A stretch of 64,000 nt of DNA from Hexactinellida sp. DTS-2022 (lineage: Eukaryota > Porifera > Hexactinellida), in assembly GCA_028753945.1 (NCBI GenBank), contig JAPNXP010000001.1, positions 7,864,501 through 7,928,500 on the forward strand, in the 5' to 3' direction. Made by a program: the position numbers and the translations under genes. Under the pieces are notes generated by a model. It was given only the letters and a program-made list of their open reading frames with translations. It ran no database searches and was not told the origin of the DNA. Shown piece after piece: positions 20,021-30,641 of the stretch; position 1 is the stretch's first letter; the number at the start of each line of letters is the position of its first letter.

Positions 20021-21042
20021 CTAGTATAACTTGGATCTAAACAGGCTCTCATCAATCAATAGATAGATGCAACTCGCTCAGGTCACAGGTACAACAAATA
20101 TACGAGTTACATCTGTTAGCTGACTGAAAAAATCAACTAGTCAACATACGTTAGGCCGTATAAAATAAATAACTTGTTTATCATCCCCGCGGTCCCGCCC
20201 GCCCCAATTTTTACTATCCGTCCGGATCTATTTTATTATTATCTTATGAACATAATCGTACAAAATATAAGCAATAAACTTGTGTAAAGTACCTACTATG
20301 CATAAATCTTTAACTGGCTATGTATTTGTCTCCATGTAAATCTTAAGGCTTATCTTTATCACAAACTAAAGTAATATTCAGAAACTAAAATACACTCATT
20401 TTACACAGCTTATTGCATTTAATACTACTTCTATAGTATATGTAGTATATAGATCCGAAAGAAAATCTCGAAATTCGCTCTAGAACAAATTTTGTGTTAT
20501 TTTTGTGTTTGTTATTAATATTAACTACAATAAAGACGAAATTTTTCTAAAATCAATAAAACAGACATAGTGAGTTTGCGTCAACATTCGCCCAGAAGTT
20601 TATATATCAGATATCATCTTAAATCCTTTTCTCTCGTTTTGTTTATGAGTAGATCTGTGATTTTTCGGGTTGTATAAGCTTTTCGATGCATTCTTCACAT
20701 TTTATGACCTAATTGGCACGAAATTCCACGAAATTCCAAGAAAATGGGGGTTATTTGTTCGGAAATTTCTTTCAGCATAAAAAAAAAATACTTCTAAATT
20801 TGATAGAGCTTATACAACCCGACAAATTTGCAGTAGATTTAAAAATCGCAGAGTTTCACTAACTAGGACCATAAATAAAGCGAGTAGTCAGTCAACACAT
20901 AGCATAGCCAGCCTTTGCTAACCACTGTCACAACATGAATAAGGCCCCTATCTAGAGTAGTCAACACTAAAAATAGTATTTTTTATGATAATTTAATGAA
21001 TTTTGAGTGTTCCTTCCATAAAGACACACCTAGTACTCTTGC
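20021..21042. other. Intergenic, no gene recognised
   Basis: About 20150-20235 carries TAGGCCGTATAAAATAAATA and ACTTGTTTATCATCC, also seen at the ends of the element at 57661-58070, so it is an end of that family. The rest is unremarkable AT-rich DNA. Confidence 0.5.
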
Positions 21043-21050
21043 TAGCATCC

Positions 21051-21238
21051 CATGGCGTAGCCAACCAAAAAGTTTTGGGGGGGGCCCGAAAACTTTTTGG
21101 GGGGCCATTATTTAGATGAGTCATTACAACAAAGTGAGCGAAAGCTCAATCTATCCTTATTCAAAGTTATTGTAGAAAATTTTGGGGGGGGTCAGGTATA
21201 ATTTTGGGGAGCTAGGCCCCCCCATGGCTACGCCCATG
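21051..21238. mobile_element. hAT MITE (CATGGCGTAGCC), 188 bp
   Basis: Ends CATGGCGTAGCC and, inverted, GGCTACGCCCATG. The 8-bp duplication is TAGCATCC (21043-21050) against TAGCATTC (21239-21246), one mismatch. Interior G-runs are seen. Confidence 0.8.
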
Positions 21239-21246
21239 TAGCATTC

Positions 21247-21764
21247 GCTGTAGTCTTAACACGGTTGGTGATCTCGTTCTGAATTCACATCTGTCATAAA
21301 CATCTGTATAGCTGAGTAGTATTGCTGAGTCAGTGAGTAGTCTGAAACAGTATTATTGAGCCAGTGAGTAATCCGAAACAGTGTTATTGAGTGTACCGAC
21401 AGGAGCTCTCATAGAAACAGGAAGATTTCCGGTTGCAACCTAGTCATGGAGACGACAGAGTGGAGTGCACGACTGACCACAAATGGCTTATGGACTCAAA
21501 GATTGCTATCAAACCAAGATGAGTATTGGCTTATATCGCCTTGGCCTGTATACTATCGTCATCACGTGCCTCTGTTAGAAGGAGAGACGCGTGAGGACGA
21601 TAGTATATGTAGAGCTGGTAAGGGAGCTTCTGAATAGTCATGCTTATTAATGCATGTTTTCCCTCAAAAAGTTGTCCACAGAGCTATAAAATCAAACCAT
21701 TCGGTTATTTAGAATAGGGGCTGATTCGTTATCAATACATACTTTGCAGGTTGAAACCGCTCGA
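21247..21764. other. Intergenic; one 63-codon ORF not accepted as a gene
   Basis: An ATG ORF at 21446-21637 has no recognisable domain and no supporting signals. Direct repeats around GTCAGTGAGTAGTC lie near 21330-21390. Nothing else seen. Confidence 0.4.
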
Positions 21765-22170
21765 ACCGAATATCAGTATTCATGAATAGTTGCCCTACCA
21801 AATACTGATATTGATATTCGGTTGCTTCAACCGAATACTGATAATGATAATATTTGGTTACGTCAACCAAATACGAATATTGATGATTTTCGGTTGGTAG
21901 AACAAATATGAATACTGATAATCTTTGGTTGCCCTAAACGAATACGAATACATGTAATTAGAATATTCGGATGGAAAAACTAATATGAATACTAATCATA
22001 TTCGCTCGGGAGACCGAATACCGAATAATGATATTCTGTCGGCACCCGAATACCGAATAATGATTTTCGGTCGGGCAACCGAATACCGAATAATGATATC
22101 AGGTTGGAAACCGAATATCAATTATTCGCGAATAATATTCGGTTCAACCAAATATATCAGTATTCGGTTG
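21765..22170. repeat. Degenerate minisatellite of self-complementary units (ACCGAATAC...TATTCGGTT)
   Basis: About 13 imperfect units of about 30 bp, each combining CCGAATA(C) with its inverse TATTCGGT and a spacer such as ATGATA. The array can fold into many alternative hairpins. Confidence 0.75.
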
Positions 22171-22274
22171 CAACCTTGCAGTGAAGTTAATTTAATTTAA
22201 TTTAATTTATTATTACTTTGTTATTTATATACGTCAGTAAATACAAGCACGCTATTGGCTATATCCCAAATACA

Positions 22275-23501
22275 TTACTTTATCAAAGGCTCTCTAAGCT
22301 GCGTACTTGCTTGGTATGTAAAGAGTTTGCAATTAGGACGACAACTCATATTATTCCTTGAAAGCAAGATGGGAGTGGTCAACAGGTTCAGGAAGAAGAG
22401 AAGGAGAAGGGTAATAGCCAAAGGGACCTCTTGCATCAAGAACATATTTATGGTAATATAGTTTAAAATCTTGACGTAGGATGCATAGGATGTACTAATA
22501 GAAATGCATACCCCATATAGAGTATACAATACGAGAGGATTCGTAAACTCTAGTATGAAACCAAGTGTACACAGAAAAGAATATAGACAGAAAGATCCAA
22601 CAACAAGCTTATAGAAGAAAGCAAACCATTTAAAGTGACCGAGAGTCTTGTTATACGATTTGTATTGATAATTGTCTGTCCCATAAGCTATTTCAGTGTC
22701 CTTTCGTTTCCATTTGAAGACTTGAATTAGTTTATTTGAGTATTTGTAGGTTAGATACGATTGGACTAAAACAAACCCACTTCTTACAATTAAAAATACA
22801 ATGTATACTTTAGCACTCACTAATAGCACCGACATAATTAGACACATTACAAATGACGTCAGCAAGAGAACCTTCTGCTCATGAGCTAAACCCACTGATT
22901 CCAACGGGGTATTGTAGTTTAGAGACTTCTTAGTAACCATTACATAGTATGACATGAGAGTGTAGACTAATGAGAATGTTAGGACGAGGAAAATATTTAA
23001 AAAAGAAAATACAACTCGAGATGAAAACTTCAAGTAAATTTCTCCAGTATATAGAATAGGGATAGTGGTAGTATTGCAGTTACGAGAGTAGTCATAGTTG
23101 ATTTTCTGATTACTAGAGTTCGCTGCCATAAGATAATAATTTTCATTTTGCGAAAGACGAGTATCATTAATGTAAAAGGATATAACATCGACGAGGCCAT
23201 TAGTGCTGGCAACAAGAGTGAATATAGTAGAGTTCAACTCTGCTACTACAATTGCAAGCAGGAACAGAGACTTAAGATGCTCTACTTTACTGTTCAGAGC
23301 ATCTAGACATGTATCTTGATTGTATGCAGCTAGAGTGGAATACTTAACCTTCTTTCTTAAACGGATTGAACTGTTAAATAACACAATCACCCACACAAGT
23401 AGTATAATTAGGTGCCATGAAAAAACAACAAAACAAATTGTATTAATAGCCATATAAATATAGTTGTAGTAAAATGCAATCAGTTTAATACGGGTAAACA
23501 T
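22275..23501 (-). CDS. Unrecognised multi-pass membrane protein, 408 aa
   Basis: ATG 23501. I count about seven to nine hydrophobic spans: residues about 18-42, 75-98, 160-190, 213-235, 238-260, 305-330, 335-360 and 368-392. An N-rich loop of about 60 residues (with NST, NDT, NSS, NTT sequons) follows the second span, suggesting an extracellular face. The C-terminus is Cys/Leu rich and ends REPLIK. No GPCR DRY or NPxxY motif, channel filter or transporter signature is seen. It could be a divergent seven-TM receptor; I give no function. Very AT-rich codon use compared with the GC-rich genes nearby. Intact frame of this length argues it is real. Confidence 0.65.
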   Translation of the reverse strand: MFTRIKLIAFYYNYIYMAINTICFVVFSWHLIILLVWVIVLFNSSIRLRKKVKYSTLAAYNQDTCLDALNSKVEHLKSLFLLAIVVAELNSTIFTLVASTNGLVDVISFYINDTRLSQNENYYLMAANSSNQKINYDYSRNCNTTTIPILYTGEIYLKFSSRVVFSFLNIFLVLTFSLVYTLMSYYVMVTKKSLNYNTPLESVGLAHEQKVLLLTSFVMCLIMSVLLVSAKVYIVFLIVRSGFVLVQSYLTYKYSNKLIQVFKWKRKDTEIAYGTDNYQYKSYNKTLGHFKWFAFFYKLVVGSFCLYSFLCTLGFILEFTNPLVLYTLYGVCISISTSYASYVKILNYITINMFLMQEVPLAITLLLLFFLNLLTTPILLSRNNMSCRPNCKLFTYQASTQLREPLIK

Positions 23502-24692
23502 TATGATAATATTTCAGAGGGTATAAAATAGTTCGGAATAGCTGACTTTTATACATTAGGATTACACTTAATAATGGAGTCTCCATTAGGAATATTATAA
23601 CCCTAAGGTATAATTTCAATTTCAATGAGATATACTTTTGTATGATTACATATTACGTATTAATTAATTATTTAATTTTATAATATTGCTCAAGTACAAT
23701 TTATCCCTAATTGTATACTGTTGTCACATGGGTAATAAAGTTAGATTACACTTAAGTAGTTAGTGTATGCACAGCTATTCAATTTTAGGAGTTATATGCG
23801 AGAGCAACATGGCTTAGAATAAAACCACAAAACGTTGCTATTCGAAGCACACTCCATTACACGTGGAAACACCATAGAAGTCTCGTGCAAACAGTCCACA
23901 TGAGAATATTCGTGGATATATATTAATTGCGATTACAACTACTAGAATGGGGAAATAATGGTTCTGTTTTGACAGATCTTGCCCCCCCTCCCTCCCCTGC
24001 AAATAATGTCATTGTACGCCATTGTTAATGATGACTTGTCCTATTATGGGAAACCTATCAAGGTCCTGGTATCTAGGTGCCACTATTCTAATTACGATAC
24101 TGAATGTAGACTTCATTTGGTTCATCCGAATTTATGGTTCTTAACTAACTAATACCACAAATTGCATAATACATAAAGGGATGTATGCTCAGCATGTGGA
24201 TTGATGGTGCCATGATAGCAGGATTGTTAGGACCATAGCCTCATTAACCCTACCGGAGGATTGTCTGGTCATGCGTATCTTATTTAATGTCTTATTTGTG
24301 GTGCTAGCTATGAAATAGTTGGGTCAAAAACAGCTAGTTTTAACAGAGAATTTAAAATCAGTACATAGAAATGATAAATAGTGACCAATTCTAAAAATGG
24401 TCAAGTAGTCTAACAATAGTTTTATAAATTATGGCGGTCAGTATGTAAATTACGCAATTTATCCAAATACGAGAATTAGTGCTAGCCAATCTTTTCCACT
24501 CATCATTGACAACTTGGTACTGAACCTCAAAAAGACGTTGATAAGTTTGACATAGTAACTTAGTAAGACAAGTCATTACATATTAACAATGGTGTACATT
24601 ATTTGCAGGGGTGGGGAAGTAATATCTGTCAAAACAGTTTCAATTATAGTAGTTGTGAGAACTATACAGTAAATATATATATATCATCGAAA
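23502..24692. other. Intergenic, no gene recognised
   Basis: Over 1 kb of AT-rich DNA. Short open frames (for example 24391-24576) have no support. Confidence 0.45.
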
Positions 24693-24865
24693 TACAGGTA
24701 GACCTCCCAAAGCGGCACCCATCAGGAGAATGATTTTGTGCCGCTTCTCGGAGGTTGCTCGTACAGGTAAACCTCCCAAATCGGGACCCATCGGGAGAAT
24801 GATTTTGTGCCGCTTCTCGGAGGTCGCCGCTACTCGGAGGTGCCGCTTTGGGAGGTTTTACTGTA
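24693..24865. mobile_element. AGGTAAACC foldback MITE, about 173 bp
   Basis: TIRs TACAGGTAGACCTCCCAAAG and the inverted GCTTTGGGAGGTTTTACTGTA, with internal repeats GAGAATGATTTTGTGCCGC and CGGAGGT. TA at both ends suggests Tc1/mariner-type target choice. Same family as 28473-28660, 57068-57255 and the remnant at 241-291. Confidence 0.85.
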
Positions 24866-24954
24866 GTAATATAAATACATAATACATGAGGAGTATATTC
24901 TCGGAAAACTCCCAAATAACAATAAAATAATTGTAATTAAACTGGATTTAGAGC

Positions 24955-25461
24955 TCAGAGAAAAGACTGGTAGGACAAGAAACAGGTCCAAAATAGCCCC
25001 ATCAAGTTAGCTGCTAGCACCCGCTTCTCAATAGGAACATAATTCATATTTATGTAACTGAACGGAGACCACACAAGGATGTTGATTAACAGAGTATTCA
25101 AGAAACCTTGAGGGAGTCTCTTGATGACGTCAGAGACATGCTGTCCCTGGAACAGGGGAATGAGGAGCTTATACAGGAACAGGAAGAGAGGGGCGAATAT
25201 TGCCCGTTCGATTAATACTTTCTTAAAGAATTTAGCCAATCCTTCTGGCATATCTTTCAATAAGTATTCTAACAGGATGAAGAGCCTCCAACTGATCGGC
25301 GCAGTTAACACCCCAAATACGAAATAAGATACAATGTTACGAATGTTAATAGAATCTAGAGATGGAGATTTTATAACTTGCGAAAGTGTCTCAGCAGCGG
25401 CACCTATAATTCCTGAAGAAATGCAATCCGCGAACAGAAGTTCACTGTCTCCTCGGACCAA
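24955..25461 (-). CDS. Mpv17/PXMP2 family membrane protein, 5' end incomplete
   Basis: The last 168 residues of a four-helix membrane protein of the Mpv17/PMP22 family (mitochondrial inner membrane or peroxisome channel proteins). Family marks are APISWRLFILLE, RAIFAPLFLFLYKLLIP, LNTLLINILVWSPFSYINMN, YVPIEKRVL and ANLMGLFWTCFLSY, closest in feel to PXMP2. There is no in-frame ATG before the first helix; the frame opens after TGA near 25477. A CCCTGAAG acceptor near 25475 suggests an upstream exon carrying the start. In a second frame ATG GGG AAT AAC... at about 25515 reads into this exon out of phase. I treat the exon as 5'-partial. Confidence 0.8.
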   Translation of the reverse strand: MVRGDSELLFADCISSGIIGAAAETLSQVIKSPSLDSINIRNIVSYFVFGVLTAPISWRLFILLEYLLKDMPEGLAKFFKKVLIERAIFAPLFLFLYKLLIPLFQGQHVSDVIKRLPQGFLNTLLINILVWSPFSYINMNYVPIEKRVLAANLMGLFWTCFLSYQSFL

Positions 25462-26049
25462 CGGGATCCTTCAGGGAGCCAAAATGCGGTAGGGTTCCTA
25501 GGTTATTCCCCATTCGTGAAAAGACAATGATGGACTAATTGCAAGTATTGATGCTAGCAGTTAGTATGGAGTAATGGTGTCTAACAAATATTGAAAGAGT
25601 TAGACTATCGTTATTCGTTTTAATTCATAGCTTCTAACTTAATAAGAAGTAATATAAGTAAACTCCCGTTATAACGAAGTCGGATTTAACGATTCCCCAG
25701 ACGGGTAAATTACTCAACAAATAATGAACTCCAATTATATACAAGTAGACAAAGGGTCCCTTGGAGTTATGAAGGGATTTAATTGTATTGTAATTGATAA
25801 ACAATTTTCTGGATACGAGCACAATTTGATCCCAGGACTTATTCGCATGAAAATTGTGCTAATAATATTTAAAAATTTCACAATGGATGAGATGACTAGA
25901 AAGTCTGAGAGTGGAGTGCGAGTGCTGCCCTTAATGAATTAATAATTTATAAAAATAAAAATCTTTATTAAAAGTGATAAATATAAAATAAAATGCTAAT
26001 TAGTAACCAATTGTTCTTATGGAATTGATTATTATGGGTATATTTGTAT
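25462..26049. other. Intergenic with espin 3' flank
   Basis: Around 25655-25710, AAACTCCCGTTATAACGAAG looks like an end of an old Tc1/pogo-type element. TTTATT at 25974-25979 (AATAAA on the minus strand) can serve as the espin poly(A) signal. Confidence 0.5.
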
Positions 26050-27843
26050 TTACAAAGAGGGCTCCTGTATCTTATCGAGTTTCAATCCTCTCTTCCGCAA
26101 GAGGTCCCTCTTCCACTGAGGCATTGTCTGCACGCTGTGGGTGTCCACAAGGGAGGAGCGGACCGATTGCTCCGAAAGAGATCTGCTGCGTAGTCGCACA
26201 TCTTCTCTGGTGTAAGAGGCTGAGTCCTGAAGCTGCTTATTCGCCTTCCTGGACATTATTAGTCTCTTCCATTCTGGTATCGCGTCTCCGTACTGGTCCG
26301 TGGAAGGAATGGAATCGTTAGGAAAGTAGTTATGTGACTTAAATCCGGGAGGGGGCGTGGCGGGGGTGTCGGCGCCCTGTCTCTGGGCGAGGGGCCCCGG
26401 GGAGGGGAACGGAGGGGCGACTTGGGAGAAAGTGGTTTTATTGTAAATAGGTAGACTCCAGCGGGGCGCAGATAGGGGCACGTGATCCTCTGGACAGCCC
26501 TTGAGGAGCCACAGCTTCTCGTCCGTGAGATTATCGTCAGACGGGCTCGACTTTTGCAGGAAGGTGGCCCTGCGCCCCATTCTCGGACTCCGCCCGGATG
26601 AGGGCGCGCTCTTGCTGCTCTTCAGCTCCGCTCCGTTCTCGACTCCCTCATGCGCCAAGAGGGAGGCCAGGTTGGGGGAGGAGATAGTGTTGGGCGGCGG
26701 TTTCTTCCTACGACTGATACTCTTATAGAAGTCTTTCCCGGCACTCCTAGCAGACGCTATTGAGAACCTGTGCTGCTTGTTCCTCTCCAGAGGGGACTGC
26801 GGGAGTCGCTTGGAGAGCGGCAGGGACCGCTGCCTCATCGCAGCGCGAATACACTCCACGCAGATAAAGTGACCCGCCCGCTCTGCCACCAGCTCAGCTG
26901 TCTGTCCGTCCACATCTCTGGCCAGCAGGTCGGCCCCCGCCTCTAGCAGCACGCGCACCGTCTCGATTTGTCCGTGCTCCGCCGCGTCGTGCAGAGGGGT
27001 GCCCCCCAGCTCGTCCTTCACAAGCACGGCTCCGTTCTGCAGCAGCCAGCGCAGCACGTTCACGTGGCCGCGCGCAGCTGCGTAGTGACCGGGTGTCGCT
27101 CCCTCCTTGTCCCGCTCCATGACGGACACGCCCCCGTGTGTCACCAGCCAGATCACACAGTGCAGGTGTCCGTTCTGCGCGGCCGCGTGCAGCGGGGTCA
27201 TGCCGTCGTAGGCGCGCTGTCTCGGGTTCCCCTGCCCCTCCAGCACTGTCATCTTCAGACAGTCCAGTCGGCCTTCCTGCGCCGCGTAGTACACTGGCGT
27301 GGCTCCGTTCTCCGTCTGGCTGTTGGCCGAGCCCTCCTGGGCTCGAATGAACCACTTCAGGCAGGCCGTGGCTCCCCTGCCCGCTGCTATGTGTACTGGC
27401 GTTATTCCCCGCTTGGAGGGGGTCAGGACCTTGCAGCCCTTCACTTCAACGAGCCATTGGGCCACTTGCAGGTGGTCGAACCTGGTGGCCAGGTGCAGCG
27501 GAGTGGCGCCGGTTTGGTCCTGTGTGTCCAGGAGGGCAGAGTCCACCTGGTTTAGGATGTACTCTAATGAGGGCAGGTGTCCGAGAGCCGCCGCGTCGTG
27601 TGCGGGCGTGGCTCCGCTCTTGGCGCCCACAATGAAGCACCCCTTCCCAAACTCGGCGTGCAGCCACCTCAGCACCACCAACTGCCCCCCTCGGGCGGCG
27701 TAGTGAGTGGGGGTAGCCTCGAACTGATCAAAGGTTTGTGGAATAAAATTCTTCAGAACTTTCAACTGAGTGAGGTCACCATCTCGAGCGAAACTAAGGA
27801 TCTTTATGGAATCTTGTTTGGATGGTTTAGCTTCCTCGCTCAT
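26050..27843 (-). CDS. ESPN: Espin (ankyrin-repeat actin-bundling protein), 597 aa
   Basis: I choose ATG 27843 (MSEEAKPSKQDSIKIL); upstream codons are open but hydrophobic and not part of the family. Eight to nine ankyrin repeats cover residues about 10-340, with espin-typical blocks NGATPVYYAAQEGRLDCLK, AYDGMTPLHAAAQNGH and LGGTPLHDAAEHGQ. The C-terminal half is Ser/Pro rich, with basic patches, a PPFPSPGP stretch and two Trp-Lys-Arg motifs, IPEWKRLIMSRK and MPQWKRDLLRKRG, of the type found in actin-binding proteins. Espins cross-link actin in microvilli and stereocilia. One uninterrupted exon, GC-rich in a low-GC setting. Confidence 0.92.
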   Translation of the reverse strand: MSEEAKPSKQDSIKILSFARDGDLTQLKVLKNFIPQTFDQFEATPTHYAARGGQLVVLRWLHAEFGKGCFIVGAKSGATPAHDAAALGHLPSLEYILNQVDSALLDTQDQTGATPLHLATRFDHLQVAQWLVEVKGCKVLTPSKRGITPVHIAAGRGATACLKWFIRAQEGSANSQTENGATPVYYAAQEGRLDCLKMTVLEGQGNPRQRAYDGMTPLHAAAQNGHLHCVIWLVTHGGVSVMERDKEGATPGHYAAARGHVNVLRWLLQNGAVLVKDELGGTPLHDAAEHGQIETVRVLLEAGADLLARDVDGQTAELVAERAGHFICVECIRAAMRQRSLPLSKRLPQSPLERNKQHRFSIASARSAGKDFYKSISRRKKPPPNTISSPNLASLLAHEGVENGAELKSSKSAPSSGRSPRMGRRATFLQKSSPSDDNLTDEKLWLLKGCPEDHVPLSAPRWSLPIYNKTTFSQVAPPFPSPGPLAQRQGADTPATPPPGFKSHNYFPNDSIPSTDQYGDAIPEWKRLIMSRKANKQLQDSASYTREDVRLRSRSLSEQSVRSSLVDTHSVQTMPQWKRDLLRKRGLKLDKIQEPSL

Positions 27844-28139
27844 GAAGAGACTGAGGTACAATACGTGATAGTATATTATTAGGTATAATAATGGTGTAAT
27901 ATATGTCACAAATTCCTTATAGTAAAGTCCAGTGCGGATGACATTAACCCCAGTGCGCATGCGCATTAGGTTCAACACGCATCACACGTGTCTACTGCAC
28001 ATTCCATTTGGTTTAGTACGTACTAACCGCTATTAATAGGCAGGCTTGCCGTGGAGATGAAAAATCGCATATCCAATCCAATCCATATCCAGACCATTTT
28101 TTGTGGATATCCATTGAAATTTTGCGGAAAATGTGTATA

Positions 28140-28888
28140 ACCGTTTGGATGTATATTACAATAATCACGATTCTCAGAAAATTGGTTTGAGATAGAGCAT
28201 CGAAATGTATTATCATTGAATAGGAATTTGAGGACGCGCTATCAATTGGATCCATTGACTAAGCTGTAACTATATTTCTTCTCGAGATATGAGATATGAC
28301 CTCAAGCATTGAAATCAAGTTTCCAAGGCAACAGAGGAATGTGGTAACATTCCATACTTGATTCTGAGATATTTTATGTAAAATTACTCCTAGATGGGTT
28401 AGTCACAGCGATTTGTTTAAAAAAGCGAAATTGAACATTTTACATGCGTTCAAAGTTTTGGCATATTTGGACTACAGGTAAACCTCCCAAAGCGGCGCCC
28501 ATCGGGAGAATTATTTTGTGCCGCTTCTCGGAGGTTGCCGCTTTGGGAGGTTGCTCGTAAGGTAAAACTCCCAAAGCGGCACCCATCGGGAGAATTATTT
28601 TGTGCCGTTTCTCGGAGGTTGCCGCTACTCGGAGGTGCCGCTTTGGGAGGTTTACCTGTATTACACAATACAGTGACGTCATGTCGACCAAGTGGAACCT
28701 CAAAAATATGCGTCTTGTACATGACCACCTTTATAAAAAACAATTACATAAGTAGAAGCACCCTGGATTACTTATTTCGAAGAATAATTGAATTGCATCT
28801 ATTTAGTTGACTATACTAAATTACTAATCAATCCCTGGTCCAGAAATTTGAGTGCGTTTCATTGCCTTATGTATAGAATGCTATGGGC
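28140..28888. repeat. Dispersed repeat 'copy B' carrying a nested foldback MITE
   Basis: Homologous to copy A (4921-11615). 28231-28472 and 28661-28888 are collinear with it, including the intact LINE target (about 28415-28430) and the intact MULE target (about 28799-28807). 28140-28230 matches copy A in inverted orientation. The MITE 28473-28660 interrupts copy B only. Confidence 0.8.
28473..28660. mobile_element. AGGTAAACC foldback MITE, 188 bp
   Basis: TACAGGTAAACCTCCCAAAG and its perfect inverse bound the element. It lies at TA inside repeat copy B; copy A (about 8820) shows the site without it. About the same length as 57068-57255 and very similar. Confidence 0.9.
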
Positions 28889-28892
28889 TAGT

Positions 28893-29520
28893 ATATAATT
28901 TTATTAGATGAAATAAATTAGGTGTGTAAACCAATTGGGGTAGGACCGTTGTATGACGGTTTACTTACCATTGACAGTTTACTTACCTATATTACTTAAC
29001 AATAATTAACCATGGATACTTTCTATCCATGACGGCTTACTTACCGTCTTTCTTATGGCTTCACACTTTATACTTCCTATTACACATCCAGCACTTATGA
29101 GGATTCACATCTCAAATTCTAATTGGAAAATGTCATTATGGCCTAAAATATCTAATGCTAATATGGAATTATTAAATGCGTTGTTGATGCAATGTTAAAT
29201 TATGAAATTAGAATTAGAATTTGAGATGTGAATCCTCATAAGTGCTGGATGTGTAATAGGAAGAATAAAGTGTGAAGCCATAAGAAAGACGGTAAGTAAA
29301 CCGTCATGGGTAGAAAGTATCCATGGTGAATTATTGTTATAGTAATATAGGTAGGTAAACTGTCATGGTAAGTAAACCGTCATACAATAGGGAAAAAAAA
29401 CTAAGGCTACTTAATTTTCACACTCATTTTTTAGAACCCTGGTTTGAAATATTTTAAATTTGAAATGGATATCCACAATATCCATGGATATGACAAAAAC
29501 TCGATATCCATATGACCAGG
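28893..29520. repeat. Dispersed repeat related to 63030-63255, interrupted by a foldback element
   Basis: GTAAACCAATTGGGGTAGGA and, after the insertion, ACTAAGG, AGAACCCTGGTTTGAAATAT and GATATCCA blocks match the 63 kb copy, which has no insertion at this point. Confidence 0.75.
28949..29387. mobile_element. Foldback element 1 (TTGTATGACGG), 439 bp
   Basis: Arms of about 185 bp are near-perfect inverse copies (TTGTATGACGGTTTACTTAC ... CCGTCATACAA) around a loop of about 70 bp. Flanks TAGGACCG and TAGGGAAA may be a diverged 8-bp duplication. Non-coding. Confidence 0.8.
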
Positions 29521-29576
29521 GGCGTAGACTCGTTTTGGAGATAGGTAGGGCCCTTATAGCTGGATGTTAGAATTGA

Positions 29577-29843
29577 TAGGGCTGTCATGGAAATTTGGTC
29601 CCCTTGAAAAATTGGTCCGGGGGGACCAAAATTTTCATGGAAATTTGATCCTTCTGTGGAAAATTGGTCCCTCTGAGGTTTGTGTTTATTTAGTTACCGA
29701 ATTTACTTTAATTTTAGCCCAGGCAATTTTTCGCCATATTGGGACTAAAAGATTTATGAATAAGCCTGTCACTGGAAAATTGGGCCCCGTAAAATTGATC
29801 CGAGACCAATTTTTTCGGGGACCAATTTTCCAGTGACAGGGCC
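29577..29843. mobile_element. MITE with TTGGTCCCC inverted ends
   Basis: The left end GGGCTGTCATGGAAATTTGG and the inverse of the right end TTCCAGTGACAGGGCC are similar over about 40 bp, with GGGACCAATTTT repeated inside. A related block is at about 31010-31170. Confidence 0.65.
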
Positions 29844-29891
29844 ATCTTGGAATATTTGTGTTAGCTTATATGGAGAAAAGATAATTATTGG

Positions 29892-30325
29892 TAGGGCTGT
29901 TGTATGACAGTTTAACTACCTTGCATTATTAGAACCATGGATATTCCAGCCATGACAGTTTAACTACCAATGACAATTCTACAACTTCTTTGTATGACTT
30001 TCTCAACTTGTAGTTCCTATTGCATGATGACGCATTCTTTATAATAGTATTCTTTCAATCAACGCTTTTCCTCAATTCATACTATAAATCGCTGACAAAC
30101 AAATGATAATGTAACTAACACAATTATAAGAGCCTATTAAACTTTATACGTCATGCGAGAAAGAATGCGTCATCATGCAATAGGAACTACAAGTTGAGAA
30201 AGTCATACAAAGAAGTTGTAGAATTGTCATTGGTAGTTAAACTGTCATGGCTGGAATATCCATGGTTCTAATAATACAAGGTAGTTAAACTGTCATGGTA
30301 GTTAAACTGTCATACAACAGCGCTA
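29892..30325. mobile_element. Foldback element 2 (TTGTATGACAG), about 434 bp
   Basis: Long arms (TAGGGCTGTTGTATGACAG ... CTGTCATACAACAGCGCTA) continue almost perfectly for about 150 bp or more towards a loop near 30070-30130. The terminal 20 bp resembles foldback element 1, but the interior differs. Confidence 0.8.
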
Positions 30326-30379
30326 TAGAATCTTAACTAACATACAAGTATTTGAGTAGAACAAAACTTGGAACTCGTA

Positions 30380-30641
30380 TACCGTATTTCCCCGAATAAG
30401 CGCCCCGGCGCTTATTGTTTTCGTGGGCCAAAATTATCCTGAAATTTTTTGAAAAATCCAGAACAAAAGATTTAGGTGAGTTCTAATGGTTTCCACCAAC
30501 AGTATACCTACTGAAGTTGCCAAAATCATTGTAATTACATTACAGTGATCTAGTTATGTGTTTAAATTTTATCAAACCAATGTAATTTTTATTGACCCGG
30601 CGCTTATTCAAGCCCCCGGCGCTTATTCGGGGAAATAGGTA
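30380..30641. mobile_element. Tc1/mariner-type MITE (CCGTATTTCCCCGAATAAGC), 262 bp
   Basis: Left end TACCGTATTTCCCCGAATAA, right end TTATTCGGGGAAATAGGTA, each with GGCGCTTATT repeated. TA flanks both ends. No ORF. Confidence 0.85.

Noticed and set aside
21446-21637. Possible small protein of 63 aa
   Set aside because: Has an ATG and composition that is not absurd, but no domain, signal peptide or neighbouring signal to support it.
26968-27703. Open frames antisense to espin
   Set aside because: GC-rich antisense shadows of ankyrin repeats; the repeat periodicity explains the lack of stops.
27844-27978. N-terminal extension of espin by 45 codons
   Set aside because: Hydrophobic AT-rich sequence not found in espins; the next ATG (27843) starts at the expected place before the first ankyrin repeat.
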